Shown: positions 1-8,047, counted from the first letter of the stretch. The stretch is 22,500 nt of DNA from Clostridiales bacterium mt11 (GCA_001282665.1 LN874947.1:386987-409486), one strand, 5' to 3'. Numbers and translations: made by a program. Notes: generated by a model from the letters alone, not told the origin.

Positions 1-203
1 TATCCAGGACTAGCAGGTTTTTTAATAATTATGTTAAGGGCATCATCTTGAATTGTCTCAAATCCTAACTTTTCTCCTACACTTTTAATATAATCACTTA
101 CCTTTTGCTCATTATAAGAACAGCGAGGTATTTGGGTTAATTGTTCAAAATAATAGAACACTCTTTTAGGTTCTAGTCCTTCTAACTTACCTATGGTTTT
201 CAC
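1..203 (-). CDS. pepD: Xaa-His dipeptidase PepD (M20C peptidase), N-terminal part, cut by window edge
   Basis: This is the 5' end of a gene leaving the window at base 1; about 67 codons are visible. The visible protein carries the hallmark start of the M20C cytosolic dipeptidases: VFYYFEQLTQIPRCSYNEQK, then a stretch ending QDDALNIIIKKPASPG. The family hydrolyses Xaa-His and many other dipeptides using two metal ions. The metal-binding residues lie outside the window. It follows peptidase T by 12 nt, so the two probably share a transcript and a peptide-degradation role. The start is uncertain. A GTG at 201-203 sits directly against the purine-rich ribosome binding site. An ATA at 192-194 lies 6 nt after AGGTG and would give the usual family N-terminus (xGKLEGLEPKRVF), but ATA is a rare start codon. 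The gene coordinates use the GTG. Confidence 0.88.
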   Translation of the reverse strand, partial: MKTIGKLEGLEPKRVFYYFEQLTQIPRCSYNEQKVSDYIKSVGEKLGFETIQDDALNIIIKKPASPG

Positions 204-215
204 CTTCTCTCTAAA

Positions 216-1427
216 TTATTTTGCATTGTTTTCTATAATCTTTACGATTAATTGTGATGCTAATTTCATAGATTCCGTTGGTATAAACTCAAATCTTCCA
301 TGAAAATTGTATCCTCCTGTAAAGATATTAGGACATGGAAGTCCCATATAAGAAAGTCTAGCCCCATCAGTTCCCCCTCTAATTGGCTGAATGATTGGGT
401 CAATTCCAAGCTCTATCATAGACCTCTTTGCAAGTTCAATTATCTCCATATGGGGTTGAATTTTTTCTTTCATATTATAATAGCTATCTTCAATTTCTAT
501 AGTAATTATATTTCCATATTTATCGTTTAAAAATTCTACAATTTTTCTAAAATCTTCTTTCTTCTTTTCAAATATTTTATTACAGTGATCTCTAATAATA
601 TAGTTGATAACGGTATGATCCACATTTCCGCTGATTTCATCTAGTAGATAAAATCCTTCATATCCTTCTGTATATTCTGGTTTTTCGTTTACTGGCAACA
701 TGCTTTCAATTTCCATCGCTATTCTAATCGAGTTTATCATAATGTTCTTTGCCGTACCGGGATGAACATTTTTCCCTTGAATTTCTATTTTTACACTGGC
801 AGCATTAAAATTCTCATATTCTAACTCGCCTATAGGACCGCCATCAACGGTATAGGCAAAATCTGCATGGAAACCATTTACATCAAATAGATCTGCTCCC
901 CTTCCAATTTCCTCATCTGGTGTAAATCCAATTTTTACATCTCCATGTTTTATTTCTGGATGTTTAATTAAATATTCCAATGCATCCATGATTGCAGAAA
1001 TTCCAGCCTTATCATCGGCTCCAAGTAAAGTAGTTCCATCTGTTGTAATGATTTCTTTCCCTACTACATCTTTTATGAAAGGGAACTCCTTTTCAGTTAT
1101 ACTATACTGTTCATTTAACTTTATGTCTCCACCTTCATAGATAAAAATCCTTGGATTAATACATTTACCATCTAAATCTGGACTTGTATCCAAATGAGAG
1201 ATAAATCCTATAGTTGGCACCCTCTTATCCATATTGGATTTAAGTGTAGCATATACATACCCATTTTCGTCTTGTATAGCATCCTCAAGTCCTAAATCCT
1301 TCAGTTCTTCTACTAATATGCTACCCAACTCTAATTGACCTGGTGTGCTAGGACTAGTATTGCTATTTTCATCAGATCTTGTATCTATTGAAATATACTT
1401 TTTAAATCTTTCAATAATCCTATCCAT
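216..1427 (-). CDS. pepT: Peptidase T (tripeptide aminopeptidase, M20B)
   Basis: A cytosolic di-zinc aminopeptidase that removes the N-terminal residue from tripeptides. The 403-residue length is normal for PepT. Visible motifs are GFISHLDTSPD (metal ligand H78, D80), LLGADDKAG (bridging D138), FTPDEEIGRGAD (E172 catalytic base, E173 ligand), YTVDGG (D195) and FTGGYNFHGRFEF (H376). These match the E. coli PepT ligand set closely. The dimerisation/lid domain between the catalytic halves contains NFNAASV and HPGTAKN. The start ATG is preceded by AAAGGATGG at suitable spacing. It lies 25 nt after the YfcC-type carrier and 12 nt before pepD, so uptake and peptide breakdown appear to be co-expressed. 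The identity is secure; only the operon assignment is inferred. Confidence 0.96.
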   Translation of the reverse strand: MDRIIERFKKYISIDTRSDENSNTSPSTPGQLELGSILVEELKDLGLEDAIQDENGYVYATLKSNMDKRVPTIGFISHLDTSPDLDGKCINPRIFIYEGGDIKLNEQYSITEKEFPFIKDVVGKEIITTDGTTLLGADDKAGISAIMDALEYLIKHPEIKHGDVKIGFTPDEEIGRGADLFDVNGFHADFAYTVDGGPIGELEYENFNAASVKIEIQGKNVHPGTAKNIMINSIRIAMEIESMLPVNEKPEYTEGYEGFYLLDEISGNVDHTVINYIIRDHCNKIFEKKKEDFRKIVEFLNDKYGNIITIEIEDSYYNMKEKIQPHMEIIELAKRSMIELGIDPIIQPIRGGTDGARLSYMGLPCPNIFTGGYNFHGRFEFIPTESMKLASQLIVKIIENNAK

Positions 1428-1452
1428 ATAACCATCCTTTCAACAACTCAAC

Positions 1453-2970
1453 TTATAATATTGTCTGTATGACAAGCATTACTATGGAGAAAACCCCAAT
1501 TATCCCCATAAGAGGCAATACAAATTTTATCCATTTATTATATGTTACATCTACCATCTCTAAAGTTGCTAGTATCAATCCTGTAGGAGTAATAAATGCC
1601 ATCCAACCTTGCCCCCAATTATATGCTGTAACTACAATATCCCTAGATATTCCCACGGTATCTGCCAAAGGTGCCATTATAGGCATAGAAAGGGTAGCTA
1701 AACCTGAAGAAGATGGTATGAAGAATCCCAAGAGGCTAAATAGTATCATCTGAACTGCTGCAAAAATACCGCCGTTCATATTTTTAATAATGGATGATGC
1801 ATAATACAACAATGTATCAGATATCATTCCATTATCCATTACAATATTTATTGCTCTTGCAACTCCTATTATTAGGGCAACTCCAACTAAATCTGCTGCT
1901 CCATCTATAAATGTGTTGATGGCCTCTTTTTCAGAAAGCCCTGATACCAATATTATAACGATGGCTACTGTCAAAAATAGAGTTGCCATTTCTGGAAACC
2001 ACCAGCCGCCTTTAGAAACTCCCCAGATCATGAATGGAAATGCACCTAAAAATGTAATGAGTATTAAAATTCTTCTCCAATTAAACGGAGCTACATTTTC
2101 AGGATCATAATCCTTCAAAAATATTTCTTCTATCTTACCCATATCTTCATAGATTAAAGAGTTCTTAGGATCTCTTTTTACCTTTCTAGCATATCGATAG
2201 ATATATATAAGGGTTATTATAGTAGCTAATATTAAAGATATAATACGGAATGTAAGTCCTTCATTAAATGAAATTCCAGCAGCATTTGAAGCTATAACTA
2301 CTGAAAAAGGATTTACAGTTGAATACATAGAACCAATAGAGGAGCCCATATATATGGCTGCAATACAAACTATTGCATCATATCCACTAGCTATAAATAC
2401 GGGCATGAGTATAGGATATAAAGCGATGGTTTCTTCTGCTAATCCAAAGGTAGTTCCTCCTAATGCTATTAAAGCTACAACAAATACCACCAATAAAAAT
2501 TCTTTTCCCTTTGTCCTCTTGGATAAAGCTGCTATTCCTGCATCAAAGGTTCCAGTTCTATTAACTAAACCAATAATCCCACCTAAAATCAATACAAAGA
2601 TCATAATATCAACAGTATCCATAATACCTTGTATAGGTGACATAATAACCGCTAATGGTCCTTGAGGTGATTGTAATATACGCTGATAGGTATCTGGAAT
2701 CGCAATAGGTTTTTTAATACTTCCATCTTTAAATTTACTAATATTCATCTTAATATTTAAGTTATTTAATGTTTCTTGAGTGGCTGGAAGGGTAGTAACT
2801 TCTCCTTTGTGATTCTCTATTAAAAAGACATCTTGTTCTGAATCATATTGTAATTTTGAATAAAATCCTGCTGGAACTACGTAGGTCAATATAGCAGCTA
2901 ATATCAATATAATAAATAAAACTGTAAAAGCTGTAGGAAATTCAAAGGTCTTCTTATTTTTATTATCCAT
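1453..2970 (-). CDS. YfcC-family (DcuC-type) membrane carrier, probable amino-acid/dicarboxylate transporter
   Basis: A polytopic inner-membrane carrier of the YfcC/DcuC type (ion-transporter superfamily) with roughly 10 to 12 hydrophobic segments. A first membrane helix near residues 12-35 is followed by a ~75-residue extracytoplasmic stretch, then the repeated hydrophobic core. Conserved family signatures are GGTTFGLAEETIALYP, the segment YMGSSIGSMYSTVNPFS, and PSSSGLATLSMPIMAPLAD followed by WGQGWMAFITPTG. The exact substrate cannot be read from sequence. Family members are annotated as basic amino acid antiporters or dicarboxylate carriers, and the adjacent peptidases suggest amino acids or small peptides. 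The start chosen is the ATG at 2968-2970, nine bases after GGGGAG. An upstream in-frame ATG at 2977-2979 abuts the ribosome binding site and is less likely. Confidence 0.85.
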   Translation of the reverse strand: MDNKNKKTFEFPTAFTVLFIILILAAILTYVVPAGFYSKLQYDSEQDVFLIENHKGEVTTLPATQETLNNLNIKMNISKFKDGSIKKPIAIPDTYQRILQSPQGPLAVIMSPIQGIMDTVDIMIFVLILGGIIGLVNRTGTFDAGIAALSKRTKGKEFLLVVFVVALIALGGTTFGLAEETIALYPILMPVFIASGYDAIVCIAAIYMGSSIGSMYSTVNPFSVVIASNAAGISFNEGLTFRIISLILATIITLIYIYRYARKVKRDPKNSLIYEDMGKIEEIFLKDYDPENVAPFNWRRILILITFLGAFPFMIWGVSKGGWWFPEMATLFLTVAIVIILVSGLSEKEAINTFIDGAADLVGVALIIGVARAINIVMDNGMISDTLLYYASSIIKNMNGGIFAAVQMILFSLLGFFIPSSSGLATLSMPIMAPLADTVGISRDIVVTAYNWGQGWMAFITPTGLILATLEMVDVTYNKWIKFVLPLMGIIGVFSIVMLVIQTIL

Positions 2971-3074
2971 ATTTTTCATCTCCCCATGTAATAAATGTTT
3001 ATAAATATTTAATATTTCTTAAACAGTATTTGCATTTACTACCTAATTTATAGCTACTTTTTAAGCTTGATAAA

Positions 3075-3089
3075 ACTTCCCAAAGAAGT
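3075..3089 (-). terminator. Possible weak terminator after the HutD-like gene
   Basis: A 5-bp hairpin (ACTTC / GAAGT, loop of 5) lies about 50 bases past the HutD-like stop and is followed on the minus strand by TTTTAT. The stem is short, so read-through into the YfcC gene is likely. It may be chance in AT-rich DNA. Confidence 0.25.
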
Positions 3090-3139
3090 ATATACTTTCC
3101 GCTATAAAAAGGAGATGAAATCAATATATGTTATAATTT

Positions 3140-3742
3140 TTAATCTTCCATTATATATATTTTTGATATTAAAACATCAGTAGGATTCTCAGATGATATT
3201 TTTAAATTTAAATTCTCAGTTAATTTTATTATGAAAGTTTGCAGAGGCTCAATAATCTTTTTATCTCCATCAATATGAATATGTATTCTATCCCTATAAG
3301 CATATATAATATAAAAAATTTCTTTAAACTCAGAAGAATACACTTCCATTGATGAATAATCTCTATCTATATGAATACTTTCAAGTTTTCCCTTAGCTCC
3401 ATTTCCAAGCATTAAGTTGAAATCTCTTACAGTTCCATAGCTGGTAGTGTTTATCTCTCCATCAAATTCATATACCTCAAAAGGTTTTAAATTTATATAT
3501 TCCTTATTATCATGGGTTAATTTAAGTTCCTTATCTAATGGTGTTATAAATCTATATATTCCTTCTAACTTAGTAAACCTCGACTCCTCTAATTCTACTG
3601 TGGCAGAACTTAGCCTAAATTTAAAATTTAGATTTTTATAACTGGAATCTTTGGGATAAATAAACAATTGTGTAGTTTTTCCCCCAGACCATTCCGTCGT
3701 TATATACTCATCTTTACCAATGAGTTTTGTAGTAATCTTCAT
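3140..3742 (-). CDS. HutD/Ves-family cupin protein
   Basis: A 200-residue soluble protein matching the HutD/Ves family of double-cupin proteins. The diagnostic pattern is present in order: TEWSGGKTTQLFIYP near residues 17-31, FRLSSATVE near 42-50, a FTKLEGIYRFITPL segment, an LKPFEVYEFDGE segment and RDFNLMLG near 105-112. HutD proteins accompany histidine utilisation in proteobacteria, and Ves was linked to cold-dependent growth in E. coli. No catalytic activity is firmly established, so a substrate should not be assumed. The ribosome binding site GGAGG lies 5 nt before the ATG. It sits 44 nt after the SDR reductase and about 170 nt before the YfcC carrier, placing it within the amino-acid/peptide group on this strand. 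No hut genes are visible here. Confidence 0.8.
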   Translation of the reverse strand: MKITTKLIGKDEYITTEWSGGKTTQLFIYPKDSSYKNLNFKFRLSSATVELEESRFTKLEGIYRFITPLDKELKLTHDNKEYINLKPFEVYEFDGEINTTSYGTVRDFNLMLGNGAKGKLESIHIDRDYSSMEVYSSEFKEIFYIIYAYRDRIHIHIDGDKKIIEPLQTFIIKLTENLNLKISSENPTDVLISKIYIMED

Positions 3743-3786
3743 CTTGTCCTCCTTCCTAAATTCCTAAACCATTTATTTTAAACTTT

Positions 3787-4524
3787 TTATACAATTACAA
3801 AACCACCACTTGGATTGATTACTTGACCTGTTATTAGTTTAGTTTCTTCTCGTGATAAAATATATATTATGTCTGCAATTTCCTCTGGTTTTGCAATTAC
3901 TTCGAGAGGAGTTTCATATCTAATTTCTTCTAAGACTTCACCGCTGACATTTGCAATCATATCCGTATCTACTGCACCTGGTGCGACTGCATTAACCAAT
4001 ATATTGGAAGGTCCTAATTCCTTTGCCAATGCTTTAGTAAAGCTTATGATAGCACCTTTTGTCGCTGAATAATGAGCTTCACAGGAAGCCCCTACTAATC
4101 CCCAAATAGAAGCAATATTAATAATTCTTCCTGACTTCTCGCTAATCATCCTTGGAAGGACACACTGACAACAATTAAACATTCCATTTACATTTACATC
4201 AAAAATTCTCTTCCACTGTTCTTCTGTAATATCTGTAAATAAAGTCATATCAGCAATCCCTGCGTTGTTAACGAGGACATCAATTTTCCCAAATTTTTCA
4301 TAAGCTTCTTCAAACATTTTTTCAACCTGTTTTCTATTAGAAACATCTGCTTGTATAGCAATAGCATTTGTACCCGATGAAAGTAGACGCTCTAATAAAT
4401 CAATTGCCTTATCTTTACTTTTATAATAGTTGATAATAACATTATATCCTTCTCGGGCAAACTTTTCTGCTGTAGCTTTTCCAATTCCCCTTGAAGCTCC
4501 TGTAATCAATACTGTATTTTTCAT
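3787..4524 (-). CDS. SDR-family reductase of the FabG/YmfI type (possible EF-P 5-aminopentanone reductase)
   Basis: A 245-residue classical short-chain dehydrogenase/reductase. The N-terminal nucleotide-binding motif is TGASRGIG (residues 8-15), followed by NNAG at 86-89 and the catalytic Ser139, Tyr152, Lys156. The length and the C-terminal motif TGQVINPSGG match FabG. The segment SIWGLVGASCEAHYSATKG resembles the clostridial YmfI branch, now usually named elongation factor P 5-aminopentanone reductase, more than FabG in a fatty-acid operon. No acyl carrier protein or fab gene is nearby, which also argues against a fatty-acid synthesis role. The start follows AAGGAG with 9 nt spacing. It is first in a run of same-strand genes behind a sigma-A-like promoter. 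The SDR fold is certain; the exact reaction is inferred. Confidence 0.85.
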   Translation of the reverse strand: MKNTVLITGASRGIGKATAEKFAREGYNVIINYYKSKDKAIDLLERLLSSGTNAIAIQADVSNRKQVEKMFEEAYEKFGKIDVLVNNAGIADMTLFTDITEEQWKRIFDVNVNGMFNCCQCVLPRMISEKSGRIINIASIWGLVGASCEAHYSATKGAIISFTKALAKELGPSNILVNAVAPGAVDTDMIANVSGEVLEEIRYETPLEVIAKPEEIADIIYILSREETKLITGQVINPSGGFVIV

Positions 4525-4564
4525 ACTTCATATCTCCTTAAAATAAATTTAATAAAATAATACA

Positions 4565-4589
4565 GAGTCAAAGTTCTAGACTTTGACTC
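4565..4589 (-). promoter_or_regulatory. Perfect 10-bp palindrome in the leader of the SDR gene
   Basis: GAGTCAAAGT and ACTTTGACTC are perfect inverted repeats around a 5-nt centre. The element lies about 40 bases upstream of the SDR start codon and about 50 bases downstream of the predicted promoter -10 box, so it would fold in the mRNA leader. The following sequence on the minus strand is T-rich (TGTATTATTTTATT) but is not a clean T-run. It could be an attenuator, an operator for a dimeric repressor or an mRNA-stability hairpin. Confidence 0.5.
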
Positions 4590-4648
4590 ATATTACTCTA
4601 TTTAAACCATTATTCGTAAAAAATATAATTTTTAATATTATGTAAATA

Positions 4649-4677
4649 ATATTATAACTAAATCCATCTTTTTTCAA
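4649..4677 (-). promoter_or_regulatory. Sigma-A-like promoter for the SDR-HutD operon
   Basis: On the minus strand, TTGAAA (4672-4677) and TAATAT (4649-4654) are separated by exactly 17 bases, close to the housekeeping consensus. It lies 125-153 bases upstream of the SDR start and downstream of the strong terminator of the preceding gene, so it is well placed to start the operon. Confidence 0.55.
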
Positions 4678-4717
4678 TAGATACGACTATAATTATAAAT
4701 AGCCTTAAAAAATAAGT

Positions 4718-4759
4718 AAGCTGCCTCCCAAAAGATTTAAATCTTTTGGGAGACAGCTT
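4718..4759 (-). terminator. Strong rho-independent terminator
   Basis: Two 21-base arms (4718-4738 and 4739-4759) are inverted repeats with a single mismatch and almost no loop. On the minus strand the hairpin is followed by ACTTATTTTTT. It begins about 20 bases past the stop of the amphipathic-helix protein and closes that two-gene unit. Confidence 0.85.
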
Positions 4760-4779
4760 GTTTACTCTTTATCATACAT

Positions 4780-5805
4780 TTAAGTTAATATAGGATTGTT
4801 AGCTGAATTGCTAATGCCATTTTTTGAATCCTTATATATCTGTGCCACTTCATCATAGCCTTTGTTAACTATCCCATTTATATTAGATGCTGAATCCCTT
4901 ATAGTGTTTGCTATATCTATGCTGGCAGCTTTTACTTCATGGGCTATAATTTTGACTGAATCTACAACTTCTTGACTTACTGATACTATGGCATCTTTAG
5001 CCTTTCTAATTTTAGATTCTGAATTTTTAACAATATCCACTATATCATTATAATGTTCCTTTATATTTTTACTACCTGTTAAAAATGTATTGGGTATCCT
5101 ATTTATAGGCTCTTTTATGGAATCTATACCTACTTTTATAAATCCTATAGTTTCTATTCCCTTTCTTATAAATCCAGTAGTAGGATTACTTGTGACAGCT
5201 GCAATATTGGTTGCTGTAATTCCAACTTTTGTTACTATGTCTGCGACATCTTCTCCTATAGAAACTGCTGTTTTTACAGTTTCTCCAACTATGGATGTAG
5301 CAGAATCCATAACTTCTCTTCCAGCTTGTTCCAATTCTAAAATGGTAGTAGATAATTCCTTATAAGTATTCGACATTTGGGAAGTAGTATCAGTTATTTC
5401 ATCTGTAATGGTTTTAGAAACGTTTTCTATCTTCTCACCTATAGAACTAAAGGTGTCTTTAATGGCATCTGATACTAAAAATACCGTATTTTTAATGCTT
5501 TCACTTATGGATATAGCTGTTTTCCCAACGTTTTTTACAATACTCAATGCCATGGAAAAGGATTCTTTTATTGAACTAAAAAAAGAGTTTATGGAGCTTT
5601 TGGTTGTATCCTTCTCTTTAACCGTTGCTTCTTTAATCGTAGTAGTACTTTTTACAATTAGCTCCCTATAGTCGCCTTCAACTGCTTTAATGCTATTATC
5701 GACTATACTCGTCTTACAATTATCATTATCCTTTTTTTTAATTTTATATATATCACTATTAGTCATAGAATTTAAACTATTAATCCTATCAGCAGGTTTT
5801 ATCAT
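4780..5805 (-). CDS. Long amphipathic-helix protein of unknown function (LEA/phasin-like composition)
   Basis: I do not recognise a named family. The 341-residue protein has no signal peptide, membrane segment or enzymatic motif. After a polar N-terminal ~45 residues it is almost entirely a repetitive pattern of Ile/Val/Ala with Ser, Thr, Lys, Asp and Glu, for example SISESIKNTVFLVSDAIKDT. This pattern predicts long amphipathic helices, as in LEA-like, apolipoprotein-like or phasin-like proteins that coat membranes, granules or other surfaces. Only one cysteine is present and there are few aromatic residues. The ATG at 5803-5805 is chosen because it follows AAGGAG by 9 nt; the upstream TTG at 5814 abuts the ribosome binding site. 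It sits 24 nt after the CBM48-like gene, so the two are probably co-translated. A granule-coating role is speculation. Confidence 0.75.
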   Translation of the reverse strand: MIKPADRINSLNSMTNSDIYKIKKKDNDNCKTSIVDNSIKAVEGDYRELIVKSTTTIKEATVKEKDTTKSSINSFFSSIKESFSMALSIVKNVGKTAISISESIKNTVFLVSDAIKDTFSSIGEKIENVSKTITDEITDTTSQMSNTYKELSTTILELEQAGREVMDSATSIVGETVKTAVSIGEDVADIVTKVGITATNIAAVTSNPTTGFIRKGIETIGFIKVGIDSIKEPINRIPNTFLTGSKNIKEHYNDIVDIVKNSESKIRKAKDAIVSVSQEVVDSVKIIAHEVKAASIDIANTIRDSASNINGIVNKGYDEVAQIYKDSKNGISNSANNPILT

Positions 5806-5829
5806 AGTTTTCAACTCCTTTTTCTAAAG

Positions 5830-6513
5830 TTAATATTTTATATCTCCTTGTGAAGAATATGAACTTGACTCTGATAATACAAATTTATCTTCCAAAATAA
5901 ATTGTCCATCTATAAATAGTTTTAAAGTCCATATTCCGCAAGGATAATCCCGTGTTTTATCTTCTAAATCCATCCAGAACCATATCTTTATTGGTTGTTC
6001 CTCTCCCTTTGGTGTAAATAAATTGTTCTCTGTAATTTGAAACAATTCTCTCTTTGGAGTATACCATGCTGTTGTCACTGTATGCAGTCCTGTCACATTG
6101 GTAAACTCAAATCTTGTTACTACTTTTTTATCTAACAAAATATTAAAATTTTTCTTATTAGCTACAGCTTCTTCATTTAAAATTGAACTTATATTATATT
6201 TATCCATGTGTACAGTATATTGAGTATTATTGTAAAGTCTCTGATCTTCATCATTTATGATAACTACTGACCAAAGTTCTTCTTTATCGTCTGGAAAATA
6301 TATATTGGCTGTTGGATCATTAAGCTTTAATTCTTCATTAATAAGAAATTTATATTTATGTTCTCCTGTGGGAAGGTCACAACTAAAAGCCCAGATATCA
6401 TCATTTTTCTCCATTTGTCCTCTTTTCGGATCGTAATCATTAAAATCTCCTATAACAGATATTGTATCTACAGCTAGATACTCATTTTCCTCATATTCAA
6501 AATTTATTTTCAT
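5830..6513 (-). CDS. Protein with N-terminal AMPK/CBM48-like glycogen-binding domain
   Basis: A 227-residue cytoplasmic protein. Residues ~10-88 show the CBM48/AMPK-beta E-set pattern: a VIGDFNDYDP turn, then WAFSCDLPTGEHKYKFLIN and a later NDPTANIYFPD. In the known family this domain binds glycogen or related alpha-glucans. Residues ~95-215 form a second beta-rich region with the segments VTGLHTVTTAWYTPKRELF, IWFWMDLED and CGIWTLKLFIDGQFILEDKF, which looks like another immunoglobulin-like sandwich without a family I can name. No catalytic module of a branching enzyme or kinase is attached. The ATG at 6511-6513 is chosen because GAGGAGG lies 6 nt before it; an earlier in-frame ATG at 6534 lacks a good site. 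It leads an operon with the amphipathic-helix protein. Confidence 0.75.
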   Translation of the reverse strand: MKINFEYEENEYLAVDTISVIGDFNDYDPKRGQMEKNDDIWAFSCDLPTGEHKYKFLINEELKLNDPTANIYFPDDKEELWSVVIINDEDQRLYNNTQYTVHMDKYNISSILNEEAVANKKNFNILLDKKVVTRFEFTNVTGLHTVTTAWYTPKRELFQITENNLFTPKGEEQPIKIWFWMDLEDKTRDYPCGIWTLKLFIDGQFILEDKFVLSESSSYSSQGDIKY

Positions 6514-6617
6514 AACAATCCTCCTCTCAGACATCCATTATCTAGTATTCTAATAATTCTTAAATCTTTCTTATTATTAATATCGGCAAATACTATAATT
6601 TCTTGAATATTTCCTCA

Positions 6618-7178
6618 TTACCCTTGAAGCTTTTTAATATACGATTCAAAGTATCTACCTATTTTTACAACTTCACCCATGACAATCTTAATTTTATCTT
6701 CATCTAAAAACCAATTATCCTTTGTAATTTCCTTTCTATCTGGAACACATGCAACAAAGAATTCTATTCCCTTTGGAAATACTGATTGATACGTTAATAG
6801 CGCACGTCTTGAATGAAATGCTTTACAAACCAATATAGCCTTTTTTACTGATAGATTATTTTCCTTTATTACCTTCCATGAAAATTCAGCATTCTCAAAG
6901 GTATTCCTTGCTTGATCTTCTTTTAATATCTTTTCTTCTGGTACATCTAATTTTAATCCTATTGATTTTAGAAATTCCCATTCTGAACTATATTCCGGTA
7001 TTTTAGAATTAAAATGTCCACTGGGCAGTACATATGGTGCCAATCCCTCATTATATAGTTCTGCTGCCCTTTCCATCAATTGTGGCTGGCTTCCCCCTAG
7101 CACTAAAATTATATCCGCAGTCTTTATCTCTGTTTCTACAAAGACTAGTTCACTTATATAATCAAATGGATAACTCAT
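6618..7178 (-). CDS. DUF218/YdcF-like cytosolic protein
   Basis: A 186-residue member of the DUF218 (YdcF/ElyC/SanA) superfamily. Motifs in order are ADIILVLGGS near residues 20-29, ERAAELYNEGLAPYVLPSG, a segment ending EEKILKEDQARNTFENA, and ILVCKAFHSRRALLTYQ. Unlike SanA or ElyC it has no N-terminal membrane helix, so it should be cytosolic like YdcF. YdcF is reported to bind S-adenosylmethionine, but the reaction is unknown. The ATG at 7176-7178 is chosen because GGGGG lies 7 nt upstream; the longer reading frame from 7202 runs through the ribosome binding site. It lies downstream of the HAD gene, separated by a hairpin, so it may have its own promoter. Confidence 0.85.
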   Translation of the reverse strand: MSYPFDYISELVFVETEIKTADIILVLGGSQPQLMERAAELYNEGLAPYVLPSGHFNSKIPEYSSEWEFLKSIGLKLDVPEEKILKEDQARNTFENAEFSWKVIKENNLSVKKAILVCKAFHSRRALLTYQSVFPKGIEFFVACVPDRKEITKDNWFLDEDKIKIVMGEVVKIGRYFESYIKKLQG

Positions 7179-7229
7179 CTTATTACCCCCATTTTTCATC
7201 ATTGTATTTTATGAGCTACAAAAAGCAAT

Positions 7230-7254
7230 AAGGCTCCATTATTGACTGAGCCTT
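7230..7254 (-). terminator. Rho-independent terminator after the HAD gene
   Basis: AAGGCTC and GAGCCTT form a perfect 7-bp stem around an 11-base loop. On the minus strand it is followed by ATTGCTTTTTG. It lies about 80 bases past the HAD stop and 50 bases before the DUF218 start. Confidence 0.6.
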
Positions 7255-7334
7255 TGTATTTTATATAAAATCCCTGTGAATATCTATCTTGTATTTTTTC
7301 ATTGATATTAATATATATAAAAATGTGAATTTTA

Positions 7335-8018
7335 CTAACTTTGCCGTTTTACATAATCAATAATTTCCTTTAAGGATTTAATCGTCCATTCATTTTCTTT
7401 ATTCCCACTTCTATCTATATGAAATGATGTAAATCCCAAATTTCTTGCTCCATCGGCTTCAATATCATAATCATCAACATAGATGCTCTCTGAAGCTGTT
7501 ACTTTGAGAGAGTTTAATGCTGTATTATATATTAGGGGTTCTGGCTTCATAGCTCCAACTAAATCACTACATGTGTAGCTATCTATGTATCTGCCCAGCC
7601 CTAAATTCTCCAGAGTAATCTGTAGAGATGGGGACGTATCACTTATTATCCCTATCTTATAACCCTTATCTTTAAAATACTTCATTACTTCTATAACTTC
7701 ATCATAAAGCTCCCTATCGTTATTGCACCAAAGCTCAGAAAATAGCAATTCTACCTTTTCTTCTATTGAATCCGTTATCCCTTCCCCCTTCAATAATTCT
7801 TCATAATACCTCTTCCAAAAATCTTTTTCCTCATCTATGCTTTTCAACCCTTGTTTTGGATAACCGGCAGCATCAAACAATCTCATCATTTTATCATAAT
7901 CCAATTCAAACTCCTTTTTTGACCATTCTTCAACAGTCTCTTTATACCATTTCACTTTTTCCTTATTGGCATATGTTAGCGTTCCATCCCTATCAAAGAA
8001 AATTGCTTTATATTTCAT
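7335..8018 (-). CDS. HAD-superfamily phosphatase
   Basis: A 227-residue haloacid-dehalogenase-type hydrolase. Motif I is FFDRDGTLT (nucleophile D9, acid/base D11), motif II is GIISDTS (S126), motif III is the lysine in GAMKPEP (K158), and motif IV is YVDDYDIEADG (D182, D183). An alpha-helical cap (residues ~18-95) lies between motifs I and II, as in subfamily IA phosphoglycolate phosphatase-like enzymes. The substrate is a small phosphorylated metabolite that cannot be named from sequence. The ATG at 8016-8018 gives the canonical HAD start; a GTG at 8030 abuts the AAAGGAGAG site. The stop is TAG. It follows the GNAT acetyltransferase by about 30 nt and is probably cotranscribed with it. Confidence 0.9.
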   Translation of the reverse strand: MKYKAIFFDRDGTLTYANKEKVKWYKETVEEWSKKEFELDYDKMMRLFDAAGYPKQGLKSIDEEKDFWKRYYEELLKGEGITDSIEEKVELLFSELWCNNDRELYDEVIEVMKYFKDKGYKIGIISDTSPSLQITLENLGLGRYIDSYTCSDLVGAMKPEPLIYNTALNSLKVTASESIYVDDYDIEADGARNLGFTSFHIDRSGNKENEWTIKSLKEIIDYVKRQS

Positions 8019-8047
8019 TAATATATGCACTCTCCTTTATAAAAAGC

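Noticed and set aside
1469..2665. Plus-strand frames opposite the YfcC-type carrier
   Set aside because: They are complements of hydrophobic codons, with no homology signal or translation start, and the carrier on the minus strand has clear family motifs.
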